Of a DNA stretch of 48,595 nt, positions 7,193 through 14,026 are shown in pieces. Source of the DNA: SIG587 sp045649505 (GTDB taxonomy: Bacteria > Bacillota > Clostridia > Oscillospirales > Acutalibacteraceae). Where the stretch lies: the NCBI GenBank assembly GCA_045649505.1, contig JAZRQA010000089.1:1-48595 (forward strand), written 5' to 3'. Position numbers and translations under genes: made by a program. Below the pieces are notes generated by a model that ran no database searches, was not told the origin of the DNA, and saw nothing but the letters and a program-made list of their open reading frames with translations. The number at the start of each line of letters is the position of its first letter. The first letter of the stretch is position 1.

Positions 7193-8551
7193 TTAGTTTT
7201 TAAGGCTTTGTATAGGCGCCGGTATCTGTCCTCCGCGGTTAATAAATTTAGCAGGCGAATAGCGGCTTACCTCCATTACGGGACCGCTACCAAGCAATCC
7301 GCCGAAGGAAAGCTCATCACCAACACTTTTTCCAATAGCTGGGATAACCCTGACTGCGGTGGTTTTTGAGTTTATCATACCGATTGCGGCTTCATCGGCA
7401 ATTATTGCCGAAATAACCTCAGCGGGGGTGTCACCGGGAATATTTATCATGTCAAGACCAACCGAGCAAACTGCCGTCATAGCCTCAAGCTTTTCAATTC
7501 GAAGCGCCCCACAGCGTGCGGCATCTATCATACCTGCATCCTCGGTTACAGGAATGAATGCACCTGAGAGTCCGCCGACTCTGGAGGATGCCATTACGCC
7601 GCCCTTTTTAACTGCATCGTTCAGCATTGCAAGGGTTGCGGTGGTGCCGCAGCAACCGCATTTTTCAAGGCCTATTTCCTCTAAAATATGGGCAACCGAG
7701 TCGCCAACGGCGGGAGTGGGCGCAAGGGAAAGGTCAACTATTCCAAAAGGAACACCAAGCTCACGGGAAGCCTCCTGTGCAACAAGCTGTCCCATTCGGG
7801 TTATCTTAAATGCGGTGCGTTTTATAAGCTCGGATATGCCCGTAAGGTCTAGCCCTTCGGATTTTGCAAGGGCGGCGCGCACAACGCCGGGACCTGAAAC
7901 ACCTACATTTATAACACAGTCGGGCTCACCCACACCGTGGAAGGCACCCGCCATAAAGGGATTGTCCTCAGGCGCATTGCAAAGCACAACAAGCTTTGCC
8001 GCACCTATGCACATACGTTCCTTTGTTACTTCGGCGGTACGGCGAATAATTTTTCCCATCATACCAACCGCGTCCATATTTATGCCCGCCTTTGTGGAGC
8101 CTATGTTTACCGATGCGCAGATATGCTCTGTAAGGGAAAGTGCCTCCGGTATACTGTCAATAAGCGCGTAATCACCCGCCGAAAAGCCCTTGTGAACAAG
8201 GGCGGAGTAGCCGCCAATAAAGTTAACGCCTACAGCCTGCGCCGCTTTTTCAAGGGTAAGGGCGAATTTTACAATCTTGCTTGTCTGGCAGGCTGCTGCA
8301 AGCATTGCAATGGGCGTAACTGCTATGCGCTTGTTTATTATGGGGATACCATACTTGTGCTCTATTTTATTACATACGCCTACAAGATCCTTTGCATAAC
8401 GGGTAATTTTATCGTATACCTTTTGGCAGGCGGCATCTATGTCGTCATCAATGCAGTCAAGCAGGGAAATGCCCATAGTAACGGTTCTTATATCCAGGTT
8501 TTCATCCTGAATCATTGTAATGGTTTCTAATATATCATGGGTGTTAAACAT
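7193..8551 (-). CDS. PFL family protein (DUF711/UPF0210)
   Basis: A conserved 452-residue cytoplasmic protein of the DUF711 family, whose solved members adopt a pyruvate-formate-lyase-like barrel. The cellular function is unknown. Family features visible are the N-terminal MFNTHDILETITMIQDENLDIRTVTMGI-type start (split here as residues 1-28), NKRIAVTPIAM, the glycine-rich GFSAGDYALIDSIPEAL, and the cysteine pair KCGCCGTTATLAMLNDA. The upstream ACT-domain gene ends 14 bp before this ATG. The two are neighbours in many Firmicutes, implying they act together, perhaps sensing a small metabolite. The ATG has an AGAGG ribosome site. Confidence is high on family and low on role. Confidence 0.93.
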   Translation of the reverse strand: MFNTHDILETITMIQDENLDIRTVTMGISLLDCIDDDIDAACQKVYDKITRYAKDLVGVCNKIEHKYGIPIINKRIAVTPIAMLAAACQTSKIVKFALTLEKAAQAVGVNFIGGYSALVHKGFSAGDYALIDSIPEALSLTEHICASVNIGSTKAGINMDAVGMMGKIIRRTAEVTKERMCIGAAKLVVLCNAPEDNPFMAGAFHGVGEPDCVINVGVSGPGVVRAALAKSEGLDLTGISELIKRTAFKITRMGQLVAQEASRELGVPFGIVDLSLAPTPAVGDSVAHILEEIGLEKCGCCGTTATLAMLNDAVKKGGVMASSRVGGLSGAFIPVTEDAGMIDAARCGALRIEKLEAMTAVCSVGLDMINIPGDTPAEVISAIIADEAAIGMINSKTTAVRVIPAIGKSVGDELSFGGLLGSGPVMEVSRYSPAKFINRGGQIPAPIQSLKN

Positions 8552-8565
8552 TTATACATTACCTC

Positions 8566-8835
8566 TTATATGCGATGCATTGAATTAAAGATATCCTCGT
8601 GCATTACGCGAACCGAAAGATTTTCCGCCTCACCTAAAGCGGCAAGACCGTCGGCAAAAGCATCGAAGGAGGTGGATAAATCTTTAATATCGCAAATCAT
8701 TATCATACAGAAAATATCCTGTAAAACCGATTGAGTTACCTCCATTATATTTACATTACATTCGGCACACTTGGCGGATACCTTTGAAAGAATACCCACC
8801 GTATCCTTGCCGATAACGGTTAAAACTGCTCTCAT
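8566..8835 (-). CDS. ACT domain-containing protein (UPF0237 type)
   Basis: An 89-residue single ACT domain, a fold that usually binds amino acids as an allosteric signal. The start MRAVLTVIGKDTVGILSKVS and the later NVNIMEVTQSVLQDIF match the UPF0237 family and the N-terminal ACT of glycine-cleavage repressor GcvR. The ATG follows AAGGAG with nine-base spacing. It is the first gene of a two-gene operon with the PFL-family protein and is divergent from an Lrp-type regulator. The regulated process is unknown. Confidence 0.92.
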   Translation of the reverse strand: MRAVLTVIGKDTVGILSKVSAKCAECNVNIMEVTQSVLQDIFCMIMICDIKDLSTSFDAFADGLAALGEAENLSVRVMHEDIFNSMHRI

Positions 8836-8868
8836 TAAAAACGGCTCCTTTTGACTATATTTTTGTTA

Positions 8869-8897
8869 ATTATATCACAAACATTAAAAAAAGTAAA
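8869..8897 (-). promoter_or_regulatory. Sigma-A promoter of the ACT-PFL operon
   Basis: On the minus strand: TTTACT (8897-8892), a 17-bp spacer, TATAAT (8874-8869). The region is shared with the divergent Lrp-type regulator, which has its own TATAAT at 8931-8936. Confidence 0.5.
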
Positions 8898-8966
8898 TAA
8901 GTACTACCAATTTATATATTTTTATGGTATTATAATAAGTAATAATATTTATCGGAGGAAAAACCT

Positions 8967-9449
8967 ATGAATATGAAGCTCTTAAAACTGCTCAGCAATA
9001 ACGCCCGCCATACCGTGAATGATCTTGCTGTGATGACAGGTCTTACCGACGACGAGGTGCGTGCCCAGATAAAGGAAATGGAGAAGGATGGGCTTATTAG
9101 AGGCTATAAAACGGTTATTGACTGGGGAAAGCTTGATAGTGCCTATGTTTCTGCTCTTATCGAGCTTAAGGTCACTCCTCAGGCGGATTTCGGTTTTGAG
9201 CAGATAGCCGAGCGCGTTATGAAATACAACGAGGTTGAAACGGTTTATCTTATGTCGGGCGGGTATGACCTGTGCGTTATAGTTAAGGGGAAAACCTTTC
9301 AGCAGGTGGCAATGTTCGTTGCTAAGGAGCTTGCAACAATGAACTCGGTTGTATCAACGGCTACCCATTTCGTTTTGCGCCGCTATAAGGAACTGGATGT
9401 TGAGCTTTGCTGTGGTAATGATGATGACAGAGGGAAGGTGTCCCTTTAA
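8967..9449 (+). CDS. Lrp/AsnC family transcriptional regulator
   Basis: A 160-residue regulator with an N-terminal winged helix (about residues 3-50: LLKLLSNNARHTVNDLAVMTGLTDDEVRAQIKEME) and a C-terminal RAM/AsnC ligand domain (about 65-145). Such proteins sense amino acids and usually control nearby amino-acid genes. The ATG follows GGAGGAAAAACCT. The stop overlaps the start of the adjacent aminotransferase in a TAATG, so the two are translationally coupled. The pairing suggests the regulator responds to a substrate or product of that aminotransferase. It is divergent from an ACT-domain operon that it might also control. Confidence 0.93.
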   Translation: MNMKLLKLLSNNARHTVNDLAVMTGLTDDEVRAQIKEMEKDGLIRGYKTVIDWGKLDSAYVSALIELKVTPQADFGFEQIAERVMKYNEVETVYLMSGGYDLCVIVKGKTFQQVAMFVAKELATMNSVVSTATHFVLRRYKELDVELCCGNDDDRGKVSL

Positions 9450-10621
9450 TGGATTACAATTCCCTTTTAAATCAAAATATTGTTTCGGTGAAGCCATCGG
9501 GAATACGAAAGTTTTTTGATTTGGCTGAGCGCATGGAGGATGTTATTTCTTTGGGTGTCGGTGAGCCTGATTTCCCAACACCCTGGCATATCCGTCACGC
9601 TGCTATACAGTCTCTTGAAAACAATAAAACCCGCTACACCTCCAACTGGGGGCTTATGGAGCTTCGCCGAGCAATAAAGGAGTTTTTACAGCGTAAATAT
9701 TCACTGTGCTATGACCACGAAAGCGAAATAGCCGTAACGGTTGGCGGCAGTGAGGCTATTGATGCCGCTATAAGAGCTCTTGTTTCTCAGGGTGATGAGG
9801 TTATAATACCTCAGCCCAGCTTTGTGTGTTATGAACCGCTGACCCTACTTGCGGGCGGTGTCCCCGTAATACTTGAAACCAAGGCAGAAAATGAGTTTAA
9901 AATTACCGCACAGGAGCTTAAGGCAAAGATAACTCCAAAAACCAAGGCGGTGGTGCTTCCTTACCCGTGTAATCCTACAGGTGCAATTATGGAGGAAAAG
10001 GAACTTGCCGCCATTGCCGATGTGCTTCGAGGTACAAATATTTTCATTATTTCCGATGAAATATATTCCGAGCTTACTTTTTCAGGAAACGGTCATTGCT
10101 CCATTGCTTCAATGGACGGTATGCGTGAGCGCACCGTAATTATAAACGGCTTTTCAAAATCCTATTCTATGACAGGCTGGCGGCTTGGCTTTGCTTGCGG
10201 TCCAAAGGAAATAATGAAGCAGATAATAAAAATTCATCAGTTTGGTATTATGAGTGCCCCCACCACTTCTCAGTACGCCGCTATCGAAGCACTTAAAAAC
10301 GGTGATAATGATATTGAGCGGATGCTTGAGGAATACGATTCGCGCCGTCGTGTAATGGTTTCCGGATTTAATGAGTTGGGCCTTACCTGCCGTGAGCCTA
10401 AAGGCGCGTTTTATGCCTTTCCGAGTATTAAATCTACAGGAATGTCAAGTGAGGAATTTTGTGAGCGATTGCTTGAAAGTCAGCACGTTGCTTTGGTGCC
10501 GGGTACCGCTTTCGGTGATAGCGGTGAAGGTTTTGTCCGTGCTTCCTATTGCTATTCCGTTGAGCATATCCGTGAAGCACTGCGCCGAATAGAACTGTTT
10601 TTAAAAGAAATAAAGGGTTAG
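9449..10621 (+). CDS. Class I/II PLP-dependent aminotransferase (PatA/AraT-like)
   Basis: A 390-residue fold-type-I aminotransferase. Visible landmarks are NPTG (165-168), the PLP-contacting DEIY (203-206), the Schiff-base lysine K237 in GFSKSYSMTGWR, and the carboxylate-binding arginine R364 near the C-terminus (GFVRASYC). The opening SGIRKFFDLAERMEDVISLGVGEPDF is typical of the PatA/aromatic aminotransferase group found beside Lrp regulators in Clostridia. It likely moves amino groups between an amino acid (aromatic, alanine or N-acetyl-diaminopimelate type) and 2-oxoglutarate or pyruvate. Exact substrate is not readable. It overlaps the regulator by one base and is followed 3 bp later by ispE. 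Confidence 0.92.
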   Translation: MDYNSLLNQNIVSVKPSGIRKFFDLAERMEDVISLGVGEPDFPTPWHIRHAAIQSLENNKTRYTSNWGLMELRRAIKEFLQRKYSLCYDHESEIAVTVGGSEAIDAAIRALVSQGDEVIIPQPSFVCYEPLTLLAGGVPVILETKAENEFKITAQELKAKITPKTKAVVLPYPCNPTGAIMEEKELAAIADVLRGTNIFIISDEIYSELTFSGNGHCSIASMDGMRERTVIINGFSKSYSMTGWRLGFACGPKEIMKQIIKIHQFGIMSAPTTSQYAAIEALKNGDNDIERMLEEYDSRRRVMVSGFNELGLTCREPKGAFYAFPSIKSTGMSSEEFCERLLESQHVALVPGTAFGDSGEGFVRASYCYSVEHIREALRRIELFLKEIKG

Positions 10622-10624
10622 ATT

Positions 10625-11479
10625 ATGCTTATAACTGTCAAAGCAAATGCTAAAATAAACCTTACACTTGATGTAACAGGAATCAATTCAAAAGGCTACC
10701 ATCTCCTTGATTCGGTATTTCAGTCTATAGATTTAAGTGATATTGTTACCGTAAAAATAGGTGAGGGTGAAGGTGTATGTGTAACCTCTACCGATGCCCA
10801 CCTTTCGGGAGAGCAAAATATTGCCCATAAGGCGGCAACACAGTTTTTAAATGCCATAGGGAAAAAAGCATTAGTAGAAATAACAATAAAAAAGTGTATC
10901 CCCGTAGCGTCAGGTATGGGTGGCGGCAGCGCAGATGCCGCCGCAACGCTGCTTGCGCTCAATAAGCTTTATGGCGAGCCGTTAAGCAAAGCGCAACTTT
11001 CAAGGCTTGCGCTTAATATTGGCGCCGATGTGCCTTTTTGTCTTGAGGGCGGCACAATGCGCGCAAAGGGAATAGGGGAGGAGCTTTCCCCACTACCTGC
11101 ACTTCCCGATTGCTATATTGTAGTTATTAAGGATTCAAAAAAGCCATCAACCAAGGAAATGTATAGCCGTCTTGACGCGATGAAAAACCTTGACCGTCCT
11201 GATAATGAGGCATTTATAAAGGCCCTAAAATTAGGAAACTATAAAAAAGCGTGCTCAAATATGAAGAATGTTTTTTCCTGCCTTTGGGATAACGGTTATT
11301 TAGAGGAACTGATTGCTTGCACCTCTCCCGATGCTACAGTGCTCAGCGGAAGCGGTCCAACCGTGACGGCATTCTTCGATGAAAAATCTCGGGCAGATAT
11401 GGCAATAAAGCTTCTTAAAACCGCAGGGATTGAGTGTTATCTGTCTACTCCTTTAAAAAAAGCCTATAGCTTTGAATAA
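10625..11479 (+). CDS. ispE: 4-diphosphocytidyl-2-C-methyl-D-erythritol kinase
   Basis: The GHMP kinase that phosphorylates CDP-methylerythritol in the non-mevalonate (MEP) isoprenoid pathway. At 284 residues it matches the usual length. Diagnostic features are KANAKINLTLDV with catalytic Lys10, the glycine-rich ATP loop GGGSAD (99-104) in PVASGMGGGSADAA, catalytic Asp135 in GADVPF, and LSGSGPTVTAFF near the C-terminus. The ATG follows the aminotransferase stop by 3 bp; AAAGGG in the end of that gene serves as ribosome site. ispE lying before spoIIR is a common Clostridia arrangement. A hairpin plus T-run follows its stop and overlaps the spoIIR ribosome site. Confidence 0.97.
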   Translation: MLITVKANAKINLTLDVTGINSKGYHLLDSVFQSIDLSDIVTVKIGEGEGVCVTSTDAHLSGEQNIAHKAATQFLNAIGKKALVEITIKKCIPVASGMGGGSADAAATLLALNKLYGEPLSKAQLSRLALNIGADVPFCLEGGTMRAKGIGEELSPLPALPDCYIVVIKDSKKPSTKEMYSRLDAMKNLDRPDNEAFIKALKLGNYKKACSNMKNVFSCLWDNGYLEELIACTSPDATVLSGSGPTVTAFFDEKSRADMAIKLLKTAGIECYLSTPLKKAYSFE

Positions 11480-11487
11480 AAAATAAA

Positions 11488-11523
11488 ACCTCTGCCAATC
11501 ATCTTGGCAGAGGTGATTTTTTT
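11488..11523 (+). promoter_or_regulatory. Terminator-like hairpin overlapping the spoIIR ribosome site
   Basis: An 11-bp perfect stem (11488-11498 with 11504-11514, five-base loop) is followed by GA and T7. The 3' arm contains AGAGGT of the spoIIR ribosome site AGAGGTGA, and the T-run is the spacer to the TTG start at 11522. It can act as ispE terminator, as a spoIIR translation block, or both. Confidence 0.7.
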
Positions 11524-12127
11524 GAAAAAGAACATAATAACAAACATAAAAACAGCAGTAGTGCTTGCGCTTGTATGCAGCGTACTTCTTGGTATGGCGC
11601 GGTTTGAAACGCAGTGTGAACAGCTAAGAGAAAATGTTTTAAGGCTCCATATAATTGCTAATTCCGACAGCGATTTTGACCAGAATTTAAAACTTGAGGT
11701 GCGAAATGCAATACTAAGCGAAACACAAAGCTTATTTGAACAGGCAACCGACCTTGATTTTGCTATTGCTGCCGCACACAAGGCTGTACCCGATATTACC
11801 AACGCCGCTAAGGAAGTAATAGCCGCCGCGGGCGTTAATTATGATGTAAGCGTGGAAATAGGTGACGCTTATTTTGATACACGGGAATATGAAACATTTA
11901 CACTTCCTGCCGGCACGTATAAGGCGGTCAATGTTAAAATAGGCAAGGCACAGGGCAAAAATTGGTGGTGCGTAATGTTTCCTGCGCTTTGTATAGGAAC
12001 AGGCTCGGCGAGGCTGAGTGATGTTTCAGGTTCAAGTGCCCAAATAGCCGAAAATTCTGATAAATATATAATGCGCTTTAAAACAGTAGAAATTTACGAG
12101 CAGATAAAGCAGTATCTTTTTAAGTAA
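11522..12127 (+). CDS. spoIIR: Stage II sporulation protein R
   Basis: SpoIIR is made in the forespore and secreted into the intermembrane space, where it triggers SpoIIGA to process pro-sigma-E and so starts the mother-cell programme. The 201-residue product has an N-terminal signal/anchor helix (IKTAVVLALVCSVLLGM) and the family signature RLHIIANSDSDFDQNLKLEVRNAI. The C-terminal half contains NWWCVMFPALCIG. The frame could be extended to a TTG at 11504, but only the TTG at 11522 has a properly placed ribosome site (AGAGGTGA). That site is buried in a hairpin. No clear sigma-F promoter was identified upstream. The family call is firm; the exact start is moderately sure. Confidence 0.93.
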   Translation: MKKNIITNIKTAVVLALVCSVLLGMARFETQCEQLRENVLRLHIIANSDSDFDQNLKLEVRNAILSETQSLFEQATDLDFAIAAAHKAVPDITNAAKEVIAAAGVNYDVSVEIGDAYFDTREYETFTLPAGTYKAVNVKIGKAQGKNWWCVMFPALCIGTGSARLSDVSGSSAQIAENSDKYIMRFKTVEIYEQIKQYLFK

Positions 12128-12139
12128 TAAATAGGTCGA

Positions 12140-12169
12140 AACTCCAATATAATTTAGTAACATAAACTA
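12140..12169 (+). promoter_or_regulatory. Candidate mother-cell (sigma-E or sigma-K) promoter of the sipL-like gene
   Basis: CATAAACT (12161-12168) matches seven of eight bases of the sigma-E -10 (CATACAnT). CATAAACTA also fits the sigma-K pattern CATAnnnTA, with AAC 17 bp upstream. The -35 is weak for sigma-E. It lies just before the ribosome site AAAGGAG of a spore-coat gene. Confidence 0.4.
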
Positions 12170-12186
12170 TAAAGGAGTAGCTTTCA

Positions 12187-13719
12187 ATGGATATAAAAAT
12201 GCTTAAAACCAAGGTCTGCACAAATGCAACACTTTGCGCTCAAACTGCTGAACAGGGAATAGATGTGGATTTCACTTTGCCCGATTATTGCCCTGCCGTT
12301 TCAAGAATACTTAAATGCAAGCTTATTCCGCGGATAAATTCCAAAAATGTGGGCTCTGGTACCGCTATGGTTGACGGCAGTGCAACTATTTTGCTTATCT
12401 ACGCCGATAGTGAAAACCGTATTTGCAGCTTTGAATATGTTGTCCCCCTTGCCAAAAGTGTAGAAATAAAGGAGGATTGCATTGGAGCTCGTCTTAATTG
12501 TAGAGCACGCAGCTCCTATTGTAACTGTCGTGCCGTTACCGAGCGCAAGATGGATGTCCACGGCGCGGTGGAATTTGATATGAGGGTAGTACGTCCTATT
12601 GAGACAGAGATAGTTTCCGATGCGGATTGCGGCGAGGTTCAGCTCCGCCGCGGCAGTGCGCCTGCCACAAACCCGATGGGATATTGTGAAAAAAGTCTTA
12701 TTATCGAGGACGATATTGAGCTTTCTCAAGGCCAGCCTGAGATAAGCTCACTTATCCGCTACGAGGCAAATCCCTGTATTACCGAGTGTAAAATAATAAG
12801 CGGTAAGGTACTTTTAAAGGGCGAACTGATACTGCGCGTGCTTTATTGTCCTACCGATGCCACCCGACCGATACTGTCTCGAAGTGCCGTTGGCTTTAGT
12901 CAGGTAATGGATATTGACGGTATCCATGAGCTATGCGAGTGCGATACTCGTATAGATATTGCCTATCTTGAGGTTAAGCCAAAAACCGTTTCGACGGGCG
13001 AGGTGCGATGCCTTGCTCTGAACGCTAAGCTGCTGCTACGTACCGATTGTTACTGCGGTGAAGATATTCCTGTTATCCTTGATGCCTTTTGTACCGAGCA
13101 TAAATCCGAATCAAAGGTTAATGAAATAGGATTTGATAAGATAATTTCAAGCATAAATGAAAATTATATTTGCAAAAAGAATTTAGAATTTTCTGATGAT
13201 GCACTTGGTAGTGTGCTGGATATGTGGTGCGAAACTAATGTCAGCGCGGTACGTCTTGAGGGCAGTATAGCTGTCATCTGCGGAAGTGTTCAGGTTTGTA
13301 TGTTGGTTTATGATGTGCAGGGTAACGCAACCTATCAGGAGCGGCCTATTGAATTTGAGTTCAGACATAATTTGCCAAAAATGCCTGAAAATTTCTTTTG
13401 TGACCCGCAAATACAGGTGGTAAACTGCGGCTTTACCATTGTGGGCGAAAATACTCTTGAGGTTCGTGTAGAGCTTAAAATCTGCGCCGCGGTGTATGAG
13501 CAAACCAAGCTTCCCTTAATTGTGGATATAACCGTGAGTGATGAGGCGAAGGAGGTAGATACCTCACAGGGCTCCATAGTTGTATACTATGCCTGCGCAG
13601 GTGAGACCGTTTGGGATATTGCGCGGCGATTCAGCAGTAAGGTAGATGAGATTATGCAGATGAACTGTCTTGAAACCGATGTGCTGGAAACCGAGAAGGC
13701 TTTGATCGTTTGCCTGTAA
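12187..13719 (+). CDS. SPOCS (DUF3794) and LysM protein, SipL-like spore coat morphogenetic factor
   Basis: A 510-residue mother-cell coat protein. Repeated SPOCS/DUF3794 modules cover residues 1 to about 440 (first module: FTLPDYCPAVSRILKCKLIPRI). A LysM domain ends the protein (about 463-508: YYACAGETVWDIARRFSSKVDEIMQMN). This order and length match Clostridioides difficile SipL, which binds the coat ATPase SpoIVA through its LysM domain to anchor coat on the forespore. The unusually high cysteine content may reflect cross-linking. The ATG follows AAAGGAGTAGCTTTCA. A mother-cell-type -10 lies upstream. It sits next to spoIIR, which triggers sigma-E, the factor expected to transcribe it. Orthology with SipL is inferred from architecture. 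Confidence 0.85.
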   Translation: MDIKMLKTKVCTNATLCAQTAEQGIDVDFTLPDYCPAVSRILKCKLIPRINSKNVGSGTAMVDGSATILLIYADSENRICSFEYVVPLAKSVEIKEDCIGARLNCRARSSYCNCRAVTERKMDVHGAVEFDMRVVRPIETEIVSDADCGEVQLRRGSAPATNPMGYCEKSLIIEDDIELSQGQPEISSLIRYEANPCITECKIISGKVLLKGELILRVLYCPTDATRPILSRSAVGFSQVMDIDGIHELCECDTRIDIAYLEVKPKTVSTGEVRCLALNAKLLLRTDCYCGEDIPVILDAFCTEHKSESKVNEIGFDKIISSINENYICKKNLEFSDDALGSVLDMWCETNVSAVRLEGSIAVICGSVQVCMLVYDVQGNATYQERPIEFEFRHNLPKMPENFFCDPQIQVVNCGFTIVGENTLEVRVELKICAAVYEQTKLPLIVDITVSDEAKEVDTSQGSIVVYYACAGETVWDIARRFSSKVDEIMQMNCLETDVLETEKALIVCL

Positions 13720-13741
13720 TTATTAAAATTTTCAAAAACAC

Positions 13742-13769
13742 TTGCATTTTTATAAAAATATGTTACAAT
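13742..13769 (+). promoter_or_regulatory. Sigma-A promoter of the ferredoxin gene
   Basis: TTGCAT (13742-13747), a 16-bp spacer, TACAAT (13764-13769), about 35 bp before the ATG. Confidence 0.65.
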
Positions 13770-13804
13770 ATTTATACAGAAAAAATATGGAGGTGTATTT
13801 GAAA

Positions 13805-13975
13805 ATGGCATATGTAATTTCTGATGAATGCATCGGCTGCGGCGCTTGCGCCGGTACCTGCCCTGTAGAGGCTATTTCTGAAGGTGACGAGCGTTATGTA
13901 ATCGATGCCGATAAGTGTTGCGATTGCGGCTCTTGTGCAGACGGTTGTCCTGTAGACGCTATCAGTGAGGCTTAA
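13805..13975 (+). CDS. 2[4Fe-4S] clostridial-type ferredoxin
   Basis: A 56-residue low-potential electron carrier used by anaerobic oxidoreductases and hydrogenases. Both clusters are clear: Cys9, 12, 15 and 19 (CIGCGACAGTCP) and Cys38, 41, 44 and 48 (CCDCGSCADGCP). An extra cysteine sits at position 39. The classical start MAYVISDECIGCG supports ATG 13805, although the in-frame TTG at 13799 is nearer to the GGAGG ribosome site and cannot be excluded. It is monocistronic: its own promoter lies upstream and a terminator 20 bp after the stop. The typical clostridial form supports an anaerobic host. Confidence 0.97.
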   Translation: MAYVISDECIGCGACAGTCPVEAISEGDERYVIDADKCCDCGSCADGCPVDAISEA

Positions 13976-13994
13976 TCAAACATAATATAGAAAA

Positions 13995-14026
13995 CACCGA
14001 CTGATGTTCAGTCGGTGCTTTTTTAT
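13995..14026. terminator. Terminator between ferredoxin and the convergent serine hydrolase
   Basis: A 10-bp stem CACCGACTGA/TCAGTCGGTG (13995-14004/14008-14017) with a three-base loop is followed by a T-run. It overlaps the last codons of the minus-strand hydrolase. Confidence 0.9.

Noticed and set aside
7359..8530. Long open frames (270 and 197 codons) antisense to the PFL-family gene
   Set aside because: Both are shadows of a conserved gene; low-complexity composition and no start signals.
11504..11521. Upstream TTG start for spoIIR
   Set aside because: No ribosome site before it; the TTG at 11522 has AGAGGTGA correctly placed.
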